Below, one piece after another: positions 44,922 through 56,734 of a stretch of 64,000 nucleotides of DNA. Origin of the DNA: Pseudopyrenochaeta lycopersici. Its lineage: Eukaryota; Ascomycota; Dothideomycetes; Pleosporales; Pseudopyrenochaetaceae. The stretch is from NCBI GenBank assembly GCA_003313425.1, contig NHZP01000016.1:992001-1056000 (forward strand). Reading direction: 5' to 3'. The translations under genes were made by a program, and so were the position numbers. Numbering within the stretch: position 1 is the first letter of the stretch; each line of letters begins with the position of its first letter. The notes under the pieces are model-generated. The model did not search any database. It had not been told where the DNA came from and saw only the letters and a program-made list of their open reading frames with translations.

Positions 44922-45762
44922 ATGTCCGACTCGTTGAAGAAGATTGCCCCAAACAGCCCCTCGAGGCAGAACCCTTCCGAGATCGAGACCAGCATTGCCA
45001 ACGCAAGTTGCTCGATCAATCGCGCTTCTTCATAACAGCACTGACATTGTGTAGGCATTGACTGATCTGGAGAACAATGTGCCCGACCTGAAGAGCTCTC
45101 TGCGCCCTCTGCAGTTTGTCTCTGCTCGCGAGGTATGAACAGCCACCCTTCAACGATGCGCTCTCGAGCCACGAGGCGATCGCCAACACCCCATCTACCG
45201 CGTATAATTGAAGAGGCGGTGGGCACTGGGCAGCTACAGCATGCTGACACCAGGATTCTTAGATCGAGGTTGGTCACGGACGCAAAGCCATTGTCATCTT
45301 CGTCCCAGTCCCCCTTCTCCAGGGCTGGCACAAGGCCCAGCAGCGGTATGTACACGATTATCTGGTTGTGGCATGTAGATGCTAACTGCAGACAGCCTCA
45401 CTCGTGAGCTCGAAAAGAAGTTCTCTGATCGCCACGTTCTGATTGTCGCTTCCCGCCGTATTCTGCCCCGTCCTAAGCGCTCCAACCGATCGCGCACCTC
45501 GCAAACCCAGAAGCGCCCTCAGTCGCGAACCCTCACCGCTGTCCACGATGCTATCCTCGCCGATCTGGTCTACCCTGTCGAGATTGTCGGTAAGCGTCTC
45601 CGTACCCGTGAGGATGGCAGCAAGATCCTCAAGGTCGTTCTCGACGAGAAGGAGCGTGGTGGTGTCGACTATAGGCTCGACACCTACTCCGAGGTCTACA
45701 AGCGCCTTACTGGCAAGGGCGTCAACTTCGAGTTCCCCCAGAGCGCTGCGGCCGACTACTAG
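44922..45762 (+). CDS. RPS7: Ribosomal protein eS7 (RPS7)
   Basis: Four exons: 44922-45002, 45055-45132, 45263-45345 and 45396-45762; 202 aa, the normal length. It begins [20 protein letters not shown] and includes [80 protein letters not shown] and ends [11 protein letters not shown]: clearly eS7 of the 40S subunit. Intron 1 has a GC donor (GCAAGT at 45003) and a TAG acceptor; the codons on both sides fit only if GC is used. In the third intron the correct acceptor is the second of two adjacent AGs (45394-45395). Convergent with the GST, 184 bp apart. Confidence 0.96.
45003..45054 (+). other. GC-AG intron in RPS7
   Basis: A 52-nt intron with donor GCAAGT rather than GT. Joining after AAC (45002) to GCA (45055) yields [11 protein letters not shown], the expected eS7 sequence; no GT donor nearby keeps the frame. 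GCAAGT is the usual consensus of the minor GC-AG class. Confidence 0.85.
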
Positions 45763-45946
45763 GCGGGTCTGTGGTTGATACATGGTTCAGGAGTACAGCT
45801 TAGGTTCGGTTATGCATCATGTAACGGCATCCAAAAGGAATGAGATGATATGAGCTCATATTGGCATTCGAGATACCACTGCAATTGACTTTTCTATTTT
45901 GTGATGCTCACCGGCTAGGTGTTTGCGCCTCTAATTGTATTGTCCA

Positions 45947-46795
45947 TTACCTGTCAAGCTCAGGGTAGTGCCTAAAGATGCCATTACTGAATGGTTTCCT
46001 TCTGTCACTGGCCAGGTATTCCTGCAGTCCACTCTGTTCTCGTACGTTTTCATAAAACACCCCAAATAGCGTAGGATACTCGTCCTTCCTTGCCGCCATT
46101 TCTTTGGGAAACGCAAATTCCAATCCACACAATACATGCCAAACCGTAGTATCTGCATAGCTCAGCCTGTTGCCCACAAGGTACCTGCCATTTCCGTTGT
46201 CTTTATTGCCCTTCAACACGCGCTCAAAGAAGCCCAAGAACTTTGGGATTCTGGTGTGTCTAAAGTCCTTTGCTTTCTTCAACGCCTCGTCTTTCTGCGC
46301 TTCGTAATACTCAGCGCTGGCGATGGGGTGATGGGTATCATGTGCTTCGTTGTTAAGATCGAGTGCTGTGAGGGTGTGTGAAAGAATCCAGGCGCTTTCT
46401 GCCTCATCGTCTCCAGACAGATTGAGTTTGGGCCCCAGGTACGAGAGGATGGAAGGCGTCTGGTAGAGGACAAGGGTCTTGCCATTTTTGCCTTCACCAG
46501 GGATGCGTAGAGCAGGCGGTGCGAAGGTAGGCGGGTTGCCTTCGGCGTCGCCGGTAGACTCTTGCGATATGAGTGAAGTTACGGAATTGATGCCTACCTA
46601 ATGTTAGCCTATATCGAAGTGGGTATGGGCGAGGCCACAGAGAGATGTACCATCCTTGGATTCATTGGCGACGTCCTTGTAAGAAACGCTGGCCGCTTCG
46701 AATACTAATCGAATAAACTCGCCACGCCCTGGAATGCCGGGCCAGTAGATTAGCTCGTACGGAGGATGAGTGTGGGCTTTCCGGTTAGACGACAT
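45947..46795 (-). CDS. Glutathione S-transferase-like protein with an apparent frame break
   Basis: Exon 1 (46795-46651) encodes a thioredoxin-fold start, PYELIYWPGIPGRGEFIRLV. A GT-AG intron (46650-46595) leads to GINSVTSLISQE, and the remainder reads TGDAEGNPPTFAPPALRIPG, LVLYQTPSILSYLGPKLNL, ALDLNNEAHDTHHPIASAEY, GRYLVGNRLSYADTTVWHVL and ends FRHYPELDR. This is the fungal GST class with an N-terminal glutathione-binding fold and an all-helical C-terminal half (SYADTTVW is the N-capping-box region). The segment GINSVTSLISQE and the segment STGDAEG lie in different frames: one base too many occurs near 46560-46565. No second intron of normal size explains it. Either the gene is a recent pseudogene or there is a base error. 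Function if intact: conjugation of glutathione to electrophiles. Confidence 0.72.
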
Positions 46796-47636
46796 GTCAG
46801 CGTAGTGCAGCGTCTGGGGTAAGTTTGACTAGAAGCGGAGGAAAACGGCGTGTTCAGAACTGCCTGGGTTGCGTTCAGGCCGAGGGCAAGGACAGGGCAT
46901 TCAAATGAGGCTGTAATAGGAGTTTGGAACGGTGAGGAAGAGTGCAAGCGATATGTATCAAGTGACATGCCCGCCCTTCGTCATAGTGGGGTAGCGGCTC
47001 TGTGTGTGTAGCTGCGGAGCTCTTCGGAAGTTCCCACATGAAAATTACATCAGGAGTACGACTTAGGGCCGAAAGGGCGAGAGCAAGGCAAGCAAAGGGG
47101 ATGGACGGAACTACAGTCAGCGTAAGGAAAGCTGAAGTGTCTTCGGGCAATACGTGCAGGGCGAGACTCTCCCTAGATGTCTCACTTGACGAGGGACCCA
47201 AACCCTGTTATACATCTGTCCTTAGAATTATCCGGTTCGCCAGTTATCCATTCTAGCACTGTTTGATAGCCGGAGTGAATGCTGCAACTCCATCTGCTGT
47301 GAACGACGTTTGTTGTTGGAGGTGGACCAGCAAGCCGTAACCTACAGAGTGGGCCCAAACTTTGCATAATACGGTGAGGATCTGTAACTAACCCCTGGAG
47401 AACTGCGTAAATGTCTTTTGAAAGCCTTTCACCGTTACAAGCAAATGCTCTCGCCCTGTCTAGGTCGTGCGCTGTCAATTGGCCAACCCAACATTCACCA
47501 GCCTCCAAGCGCATTGTTGTCAACGATTCGGTCCACGACCAGGCCCTGTCCGGTTAGCGTTCCTTCGCTACACTTTAGTTGTTGCCTCAGCTCAGACCAT
47601 AGGGATTACACATAGTATCAACGAGAGTGACAAGAG
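46796..47636. other. Intergenic region
   Basis: An 841-bp gap between the GST (minus) and the CCCH gene (plus). Short frames on both strands; no gene seen. It must hold both promoters. Confidence 0.4.
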
Positions 47637-49470
47637 ATGCTCGGAAAATACAAAAGCTTGTCAGAAGAACATGCCAACTTAAAAAAAAATGACTTTTTAA
47701 ATGAAAGGGAAATTCGGCGCAGCTTTCAAAAGACCGAAAATGAGAAGCAAAGACTAGTTGAGTTCTACGAACGGCAACTAGTAAGTTTCCGGGCCAACAG
47801 CAGCCTTGCGCAATCACTGACCTTCACGAAGGATCCTAACTCGTTCTTCTTGGCCCTCATTGATGGTGATGGAGCTATTGTAAGCGTGTCTCCATCTAAT
47901 TCTATTTTCACTCTTCAGCGGCGTGATTGTGTCTGGCCATTGGCAAACAAGAAGGCATCGTCTGTGAACTTAACTGCAGCCCACGCCTTGGAAACCATTT
48001 CGGATGCCGTACCTTGCAACGATCTTATACTTCTAGGGCTTAATTAACATAAACACAGTTTCAAGATACACTGCTTCATGCTGCTGCTGGTGACGGTAGA
48101 TCTGAGGCTGCACCTCAGCTTTATCACGCAATTCGGAATCATATCGCCGGTCTTTACAGCAATTCTAGTAACTGGCTCATTATGGTACAGATGTACGGTA
48201 TGTCAGTCTTGATAAGCTCGCAACGAAGCTATCACAGATTGAGCTGCTTCGCTCCCCGCAGGAACTCCGTGTCTTCGCGCAACGCTTTAGTGTCAATCAA
48301 CCTTTATTTAGTGTTATTGATATTGGCCAAGGAAAAGAACGAGCTGACCATAAGATTAAAGGTATGAACTTTCCTTCAGATCCAGTTCGACGTGCAAACA
48401 AACGCTTCACAGAGATGCTTCGTACCTTTAGCGACAACCCTACCTGCCGACACATCATCTTTGGTGGCTGCCACGACGCTGGGTACCTTCTAAACCTTGA
48501 GCATTTCAAACACGACACATCCAAAGCCGCTCGTATCACATTGCTAGAGACGACGCCCATATATGCGGCTTCGCCGAGCTATCGAACTTTGAGCACGCTC
48601 GGTTTGACGACGTATTCAAGAATCAACCTTTGCCCGACTATGAATTGTCCACGACTACTTTTGCACAACGACCTACACAAGCGCCTATACATCATCCGAC
48701 ACAAGTCCCTCCCATCTTCCGCTCAATGACGGATCGTTCATCGCCTGCAGCAACTCCAAAACCACCAGCAACAAGCCCATCTCCGAGCACGACTTCTCTT
48801 TCCGTCACAGATTCTAGCGGAGACTCTTCTTGGGGTACATGTAGCCAGAAACAAAATTCCCGGTCTTCAATATTCCTCAAAATTCATCATGACGCCCAAT
48901 CTTAAATGATCTTCAGGAGAGACCGCAAGAATCATCAGCTGTATTCAAGTTTGCATTGCTGCTACGTTCCCTTGATCCTAATCTCGATGCTATCATTAAC
49001 TGACAAAAATATCAGCTACTGTAGGGAAAACCGCTGCGCCAGCGAAAGGAAGTATCTCAATCGCTGCAAGGAACAATTCCATTACTAAGATAAATACGAA
49101 AAAGAAATATGTTTATTACAACAAAACCGAACAAAGACTTGATGAGTTACTCCCATCAAAAGACCCCGCTGCTGTAGCTTCACTTGAAACGCGAGTGAAG
49201 AAAGTGGGTAAGAAGATATGCAACCACTGGTACGTACTTCGAAATTTTGTAGAACATACTGGATGTCTTAAGGACTTGATTCTACTTGAAATATCTCTAC
49301 TCACATACACCAATGACTATAATCAGGCATCTTGGAGGCTACTGCGAGAATGGGAAGTTTTGCAGCTTTCAGCACGAATCAAAACCCAGCCAAGCGGAGC
49401 TCAACGCCTTAAGCTATAAAACGCGCAGTCTGGCTTGCAAGAATCGGTACTGCGACAATTTTGAAATGTT
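47637..49470 (+). pseudogene. CCCH zinc-finger protein gene with two frame breaks
   Basis: Exon-like pieces in order: 47637-47879 (coiled-coil start and FLALIDGDGAI), 48059 to about 48200 (FQDTLLHAAAGDGRSEAAPQ, NHIAGLYSNSSNWLIMVQMY), to 48361 (LDKLATKLSQIELLRSPQEL, FSVIDIGQGKERADHKIK), 48413-48834 (CRHIIFGGCHDAGYLLNLEH, LSNFEHARFDDVFKNQPLPD), 49016-49229 and 49327-49470, which joins to CNHWHLGGYCENGKFCSFQH, a perfect C-x8-C-x5-C-x3-H finger. This is a fungal family with an NYN-like/DUF7923-type domain (name from memory) plus CCCH fingers, likely RNA-binding. The frame breaks at about 48197-48207 (extra bases after QMY) and at about 48559-48565 (one base short after ETTP) are not at introns. 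A second, partial finger (ACKNRYCDNFEM) follows; the end beyond 49470 is unresolved. Probably a decaying gene, or two sequence errors. Confidence 0.68.
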
Positions 49471-51951
49471 GTGAGTACTTATCCTCCTCATCCAAGCGAG
49501 TCTACATATGTTCACCATGCATTTGTCCCTTCCGTTATTGTTCGCAAACACCGGTGAATACCGCTAGTTTCATTAGCAAGTTACTTCTTCAGACATATAA
49601 TAATATTCGCAAGACTTGGGCCATCAGTGCGCTCTTGAACGCGACCAAGGATACTGCTCTTATCCTGATAGCTGCCACCTGCGTGGCACTCACGGTATGG
49701 ATAAGGTGAAGTACATCAGGTACGACAAGGAGGGTAGCTCGACATACGCGCCATAATCAATCACGAAGCAGCCGCTTCAAAAGTTCTTTTATTGTGCCAG
49801 TTGCGGAGTGTTCGAAACCACAGTGTCGGATGGAATTATCCGCCCAAGAATGATGAAGCAATTCGGGCGGCGCCATGAAATGCAAACTTTTTTTTCAGAA
49901 AATCTCTTGTGTTGCGAGCAATTGAGTCTTCCCTTCTTTTTTAGTTCAGGCGGCTCTTCTCGTACAGGCCAGAACGCACAATTAATAGTCACAGGCTGAA
50001 TTTTGCAGAAATTTTCCATTTGCGCACGATTTGTGCATGGGGATAGGATATCTAGCAACCCATAAGCGAATAGTGTCTTGAGGTTTACATTAACCAGTTT
50101 TTATGTAGGTAATTCAATTATCTTCTCAACCTCTTATGAGACCTATAGTTTGCGCGATTGGCTCATGTGAACCTCTTGTTGCGACCCGACAGGGTTGAGC
50201 GATCTGCTCACGAACTCGCACAAAGTAAACATTTGGCACGAACTTAGCTTCTCACGCCTTAAATTCCAAAAAGTCACTCGCTTGCCTTAGTACTGGGGCC
50301 TATTCTGGCCATCTCTGTACATCAACGCCCAGGGTTCCTCCAGACATGTTTTTGGCCTTCATGAATAGGTGTCCTCATTGTCTTGTATCAAAAAACCTTG
50401 ACTCAAAAACCAGCTGATTCCGCAACAACCAAAATATAAACTTCTGCATTACGGTCTTGATCCATTCCCGGAATTACTGTTAATCTTTCTGTTCAAAGAT
50501 TGATGCCTTCGAGGCAGCTGATCGAACTATCCAGCCTGGATATTTTTCTCCAAAATTAAACTATATCCCGCCCGTACTAGGATGTTCCTTAGCTATTATC
50601 TTTTTATGACGCGTTATACGGACCACAGGCATACAAGCGAATATGGTGATATGTTAGGCTATGGTGTGATCAATACGACCTTTAGGTAACGTTGGCTTGT
50701 GTCTGGTCCCCAAAACCTTGCCTCGAGTTATGGGCTCGGATTTCAGCACAACGACTAAGCTTGGCGGTTTATGTTATCTCCAGGAATGGTGCTATCAAAG
50801 ATACTTAGAAAATTATGCGGATTAGTATAGCACGTGAGTATCGTGGGGCACTAATGTATAATATATCAGTTTAGAACGGCAAATCTGACAACTTGTCAAC
50901 ATCATGATTGACCTGATATGGACTCGTGTTCTAGAAGAAAGTTGTAAACCGTCAGACAGCAGGCTATTTCTTAAAATTCTGACATCAACGAACACACTAA
51001 GGTACTGGTCCCTCGAGGGTGTGTCCTGAAAGTGTTTATCTGTTAAGTTCTCATGCTTTACAAATCATTTATAGAGACCAAAGTCACCCTCCAGGTAGTC
51101 TCCTATCATATTACTTAAAACATAGAGTCCATATATTCTTTTAAGTGAAAGATTCTACTTGCCACAATAAGATTCTTACCACAAGTTGGGTCAACACGAT
51201 TAATACCACAAGGAGAAACGACTGCAATAAGGCTACATAACACACTGTACATGGATGTGGCTCATCTCGACGGTGGCATCAATCCTCAGCTTAGTGGCTA
51301 GGTTCTGGCCCAAGAAGCTAATCAATCCTAGTGGTTAATTTGGTAGATCCAATGTTGGGTAGGCATCGAGCCATGAATCCGGAGGTTCCAGAGTTCTAAG
51401 ATTTCGTTATCTACAGCTACCTTTCTGTGGATATCGAAGCCTAAAGTTGCCCAAAGTGGACAGCCCGCGGTAGCGATTTTCAATTTTGGTCAGGTTCGAG
51501 GTCGGCAGGCATTTAATCAAGGACACGGTTTCGTCAATGGTAATGTTTGCGATGGCGCGATTTACAACACAATACAAACATTTCAATCAATTCGAGCAAG
51601 CGCAGCGGTGGATAGCCACGAAAATCCTCAGAACCAGCCATCGTATAGATCGATCTGTATTTGCCTTCGCATACGAACACTACATTATCTTACAAACACA
51701 TTGACAAAGGAGAAAGAAGAGTTCCATTGCGCCGCGCTAGCTACAAAGAGACCAGGTTCATCCTGTCATTTGCGTGGAATTGTGACCATGGCAAAATAAG
51801 GAACAAGTCCTACACTCAAACGACGAGATCCTAATTACCAGCCTGGCAAATATCCTTCCCATAATGGAATAGACTTATTATTCTTCCTCATTGACCTCGT
51901 CGAACTATGAGTTATACAACTACCGTTAAATAACGTACTTTATGAGTCTAT
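49471..51951. other. Long gene-poor, AT-rich region
   Basis: After possible remains of the CCCH gene (to about 49600), some 2.3 kb carry no gene. From 50060 to 51480 no frame reaches 60 codons on either strand. The sequence has many TA-rich words and could be mutated repeat DNA. I recognise no transposase or terminal repeats. Confidence 0.5.
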
Positions 51952-52571
51952 TTAGACGCGTGAACCTCGCCTACCATAATATTAGCAGGAGTGTAATAAA
52001 TTAGTTGTGGTAAACTTACGCAGATGCGCGGCGCGAAAGACGGTGGACAGTAATAATACCCAAAATGAAAGTTGCAAACCACATGACCATGGAGAGGAAG
52101 GAGAAGGCCTGAGCAGCGCGCCATTGACCACAATAATTGTCACGGCTGAGAGAGACTCCGGACCAGTTCCATGCACTCCCACAATTGGCACCGTTGAAAT
52201 AGCGAACGAGGAGGCCAAAGACAGCGGCCCAACCAGCGGTAAAAACTATGGCCGCACAGATTAGCCTTGTCCTCGAAGAGACGGAATCACTTCAATGAAA
52301 ACTTACCAAGATCGGACGCATAACCTGTCATACTAGAGCTTGTGGGGATCGCCCAAATGATTGCAAAAATAATGGAGAGTGAGGCCCATATTACGGTGAA
52401 AACAATCCGACCAAAAGGTCCGACTCCATGTCGGGTGCGCTGGTAGAGGAAGTAGGCCGTCAAACCGAGGACAATAGTAGCGAACACGAATTGGGCAATG
52501 CGAAGGATGAGCGAGATGACTAGAGGCGGAGGTACAATGTCAGTAAATACGAAAACGTGCAAGTTAAACAT
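51952..52571 (-). CDS. MARVEL-domain membrane protein
   Basis: Three exons, minus strand: 52571-52307, 52245-52020 and 51970-51952 (19 nt); introns of 61 and 49 nt are GT-AG; phases close to 169 aa. It has four membrane segments, as in MARVEL proteins: IVPPPLVISLILRIAQFVFA, a second (IVFTVIWASLSIIFAIIW), a third in VFTAGWAAVFGLLVRYFN, and a fourth in FSFLSMVMWFATFILGIITV. An extracellular loop between 3 and 4 has cysteines (NGANCGSAWNWSG, NYCGQWRAAQ), typical of the fungal group. Likely at the plasma membrane or eisosome; role unknown. The frame is open further upstream; I chose the ATG at 52571 because the domain begins 13 residues later. The tiny last exon encodes the final Arg-Gly-Ser-Arg-Val. 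Confidence 0.82.
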
Positions 52572-54250
52572 GTAAACTACATACGGCGTGAGATCATCAT
52601 AATGGCGGATGTTTGGGTCAGTGATAGAGTTTTCTTTGAGGAATACTTGAATATCAAGTGTTCGGGAACGCGTGGAGCTGGAAGGAAAACTAGTCGGGCT
52701 GTGTAGTTGATTCTGGTATTGCCTCGAAGTCCAAATCCAAGGCTTATATATTTCTCTGGCAATGATAAGTTGGTGTGAAGTCAACAGACGTCAGCCACGC
52801 AATTGCGTACTACCAAGGTTGGTCATCGTCAAAGCCACAGCATTTTTCTCGCTGGGCCTCATCAGCCGAGCATGAACACTTTGGACACTGCGGCTATACT
52901 TTCCTAGCCGCATATCCGGGACAACGTGGTTTTCACGTCTTCGCTAGGGTATGAGATCATCAGGCTTGGCAAACCCAGCCACGACGCGCGGAAGTGGCGC
53001 CGCGCGTAACTACGATCGAAGGCGTCGAATTCTAAACAGCTCTGTCCTTGTATCTTGTCTGCCGATATCCGAACATTCATGATGTTGCGTGACACTCAAT
53101 GATCCAGACCACGTATGACGACATGTTGCTGTCGATGCCGAGCCATGACAGCAAATTACTGTTCCTGAGGAGAATCAAGCTGTGTTGATAGTGTAGGAAA
53201 ATGGCGATGACAGATGAGAGTTAGTATCGAAGGTGTGGTAGAGAGGAAAAGAGCTGCTAATCTCGACCTCAAATCGTTCTCAAAGACGCCGCGCCAAATT
53301 CATGTGCCTATGAAATGTCATAACAGCTATCCTGATGTGAAGGTGAGAGCAGGACATCGTTTTTACGTCAATGGCATTGATCTCTTAGTTCTGGTAAAGG
53401 GCGGTGACTTGAGGAGAAAATGTCGGGTTTCGAAGATGATCCGATCCAAAATCTGGATTCATATACCATCTCAACATTGAGGTCTATATGGACTGGTTCT
53501 AGAATAGCACTGGCCGTTTTTAAGAGCAGGGTATCAGATTGCTTAGTTGAATACTGCAAACCAAATATGTTCTGTGGTACACCTCGGCTGAAGGCTGTAA
53601 GTCTCAATTGTCTTCAACGAGGGTTTCCACCATGTATACTCTACACTACTATTAGGGTCCTCAAAAAATCAAGGTTTCATTGTTGATATGCTCAGGAGCC
53701 GAGCAGCAATCAAGGCAGATGTGACTTCGCTTATATCCTCTTGTTTCTACTTTCCTTGTTTACTGTATGTCATCGTGAGACACGTCATCTCCCTCACCAG
53801 GAATTTGGTACCGATCCCATTACATTGGGGCAGGTTCTCCATATATTTTAGACACCATTCGAGATTTAAAGATTGCTCACATTCCAGCGCAAGCCATAGA
53901 TCTATCGTTAACTTTAACTATATTTCAAGAGCAGAGATGGCCGTGCTTACACTGTGCTTGTATTGCATATGGGCGATAACCATCGGCAAATTGAGTGTGA
54001 AGTAACGAGTCAACTGCTCAGCTACGCGATGATGAGATACAACGTAATGTCTCAACACGTAATGTGTGGAAAATCACCGCCATACAAGTCTTTAACCCCA
54101 GGTATCAACTTAGAGAAATAACTAACAGCGCATCGTTGACAGCGTCCTGCATAAAGGCTCGGCTGCGGGGTTTAAAAACATAGATTTCAAAACGTACACT
54201 TTAGCAATCGAATTTATGCCTACAAGCGCACGGCATATGATACAAAACAT
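52572..54250. other. Intergenic region
   Basis: About 1.7 kb with no supported gene between the MARVEL gene start and the Mis6 gene end. Plus-strand frames at 53420-53686 and 53688-54005 have hydrophobic bits but no recognisable domain. Confidence 0.4.
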
Positions 54251-56734
54251 TTAGATCTTCCTTTTCAAGTCTGTCACAGTAGCGAACATTAACCTTCTTA
54301 TGCCAATCAAGCCCCTCTCTGCCAGCCAATTGAGCACATAAACCTTGTAGCCCCCTGCGCCATCCCACTCTACATTTACCCCCCCTTTGCGTTTCAATAA
54401 ATCCAGACTTCTCTGGCTGACAGGGCCTTGATGGTAGCGGATACTGTCTTTATCGTAGGCTTCTTTCTCGATCACCCTTTCCTCTATAGCGCGCCAAGCC
54501 GCAGCGGAAAGTGAGGCAAACAAGAGGTGGTGGGATAGTCCAAATGCGCTTCCAATGGCATACTCGTGGTCCAAGCTGCTAAGGTAGTCGCTGAGAGTTG
54601 AGCGCAGACGTGGATCACAGTGTAAGCCGATGGATTTCTGGTCCACAACGTGGAAGGCGCGAGCTACCCAGAAGAGATTGTACATGTCCCGAAGACAAAT
54701 GTTCAGCATTTCTGTAGTAGATGCAGGATAGTAATCCTTCACAGGTTTTGGATGTTGATCGAAAGCGACCTTGTAAGAACCAATGATACCACAGATGCGG
54801 GAGAGTGTTGTTGAAGACGCATTCTGAGCCAAAATGTATACTAAGCGCATCGGCGGTAAGATGATTGGAATGGTGCCCGGTTTGGAGGATGTGGAGAGAA
54901 GTTCGTAGAAACGAAGGATCGACGAAGTGAGACTGTTTCCGGAATACAAGCGTGACGAGAGGAGAAGTGACGTTGAGAGTACCGAGGCATGTGCGGCAAG
55001 GTCTTGGAGGGCTTGATTGCGCAAAGTTACAAGCCGAGCGGCCACGAAAGATGCACTGGCGGCTTGATGCTGGAAGAGAGAGGTGTATAAGTCGATAAGC
55101 TTTGCGTGCGCGGGAATGCCTTGGGTTGCTAAAGCGCGCTCGACGATTAACAGGTAGTTGGAGTAAATAGCGTCAAACGAGTCGATCGCAATGTAGGATA
55201 GAAGTCCGAACAGTATATCAATATTGTCCTGACCGTTCCATATCGTAAGATACTTTTTGAGAAACACTAGAACGGTGGAGTGTAACGTCTTTCAAAAATT
55301 AGCTAAGTTTCAGTCAAGAAATCGCTCCGACATCAATACCTTTGTGTATTGGGCATTTTGAAGCAAGCCATGAAGAATTTCGGTCAAGTATTGAGGGTCA
55401 CCAGTCCTCTTTCGTTGAGCGTCGTACTGATCCTCTAGACATGTTGCAAGCCACAAATTGATTCTATTGGATGTTATTGGTGAAGGTTTCAGAACGACAT
55501 ACTTCTGAAGGAGCGGATCGGTAAGAAAAGAGATCAGCTGTCCTGGAGGCTCTACCCTGTCAAGCCGTTCCACAAAATCTTCCACGGTATCGATTCCTTC
55601 GAGGGTCACAGATATCTATTACGCTCAGTAAGTCAATATGGTGACTATGGACGATTGCAGAGTACACACCTCATTTGCATGATAGGTATGGACATTAGGA
55701 ATTGCGAAGATCTCGCTTCTCTTTGGCCGTTTGCGTTGGACCTTAAAGCCATTATACCCATCGCTTGAGGAGGCACCCGCTGCTATGCTGGCTTCTTGTA
55801 TCTCGTATATCCTTGTTCGCCACGTCGAGTCCGGACGCTATAGGATTAGCACATGTTTAAACAGCACAACATACCGTTGCAGAGATGTAACGCGTCAGAT
55901 GTAGAAGTTGCATATCAAGCCACAGTTGGACAGGAACTCACCGACGCAAACGACTTGCGAGTCATAGAAGTACTTCCAAGGATAATGTCGGGGTAGTAGT
56001 CTTTATAGACACTGAGTAGACCTTGGAGTGCTGGCTCGTTGCCAAGCCCCCGAGACAGTTCGAGCCTGCGGTTCAGTCAGCCTGCGGCTTCCACACAAGG
56101 CCTGTTAAAACTAAGCCAGAACTTACAGTTGCTGTATTCTGAAGGGCTTTACGTGCCGTCTGCGGGTAATCAATGATAGCAGATGACACAGAGAGGTTCT
56201 GCTAAAATTAGCAGAGGCTGATCTTGATACTGACTTGGGTAACACACCTGATAGTAATCATATCTAACATGCCAAAAAGCACGCAGTACAGGCGAGACAA
56301 GATATATTCACTCTCGATGATCTCATGGACAGTTGTAAGCCACTTTACGAGACTGTCTTGGGTACCCGGCGAAGGCTTGCCCTTGCCCTGGCCAAGCGCC
56401 CCTACAATAGTAACGACGACGTCGCCCGGTACACGTTGCGCGGGATACAGATTCTTGATGAGAGTCGTGACACTTGTCTGATCCAGATTTGTTTTGACTG
56501 AAGCGAGCTGTACAACATATCGAAGGGCATCCTGGTCGAGGCCATGTTCAACCGCGTGCTGGCTGATGACATGGACAATGCTGGAAAGTTTGACTGTCCT
56601 CTGCTTTGCTGGAGTCCTCGATGCTGCAACCCATTGTAAGCACTGATCCTATCCTCCTGCACATACTGATACTTGCCTTTTTGTAGCAAGTCTATCGCAT
56701 CTTGCAACACCGGTTGCTCTTCTGCCGCATTCAT
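54251..56734 (-). CDS. Kinetochore protein Mis6 / CENP-I
   Basis: Seven exons, minus strand: 56734-56677, 56623-56248, 56201-56127, 56065-55942, 55837-55670, 55615-55340 and 55288-54251; 704 aa, the family's usual length. The first intron has a GC donor (GCAAGT); the others are GT-AG. Mis6/CENP-I is part of the inner kinetochore CCAN complex, helping load CENP-A. Family segments: TPAKQRTVKLSSIVHVISQH, DQTSVTTLIKNLYPAQRVPG, SLVKWLTTVHEIIESEYILS, LCHLLSLITRRRHVKPFRIQ, LLSVYKDYYPDIILG, VTLEGIDTVEDFVERLDRVE, PPGQLISFLTDPLLQKYVVL, and a helical C-terminal half. Single-base phase checks at all six junctions succeed. Good confidence in family and structure. Confidence 0.88.
56624..56676 (-). other. 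GC-AG intron in the Mis6/CENP-I gene
   Basis: A 53-nt intron with donor GCAAGT. Only this donor gives phase 1 and joins LLQK to ASRTPAKQRTVK. A GT donor four bases on would shift the frame. It is the second GC-AG intron in the window. Confidence 0.75.
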
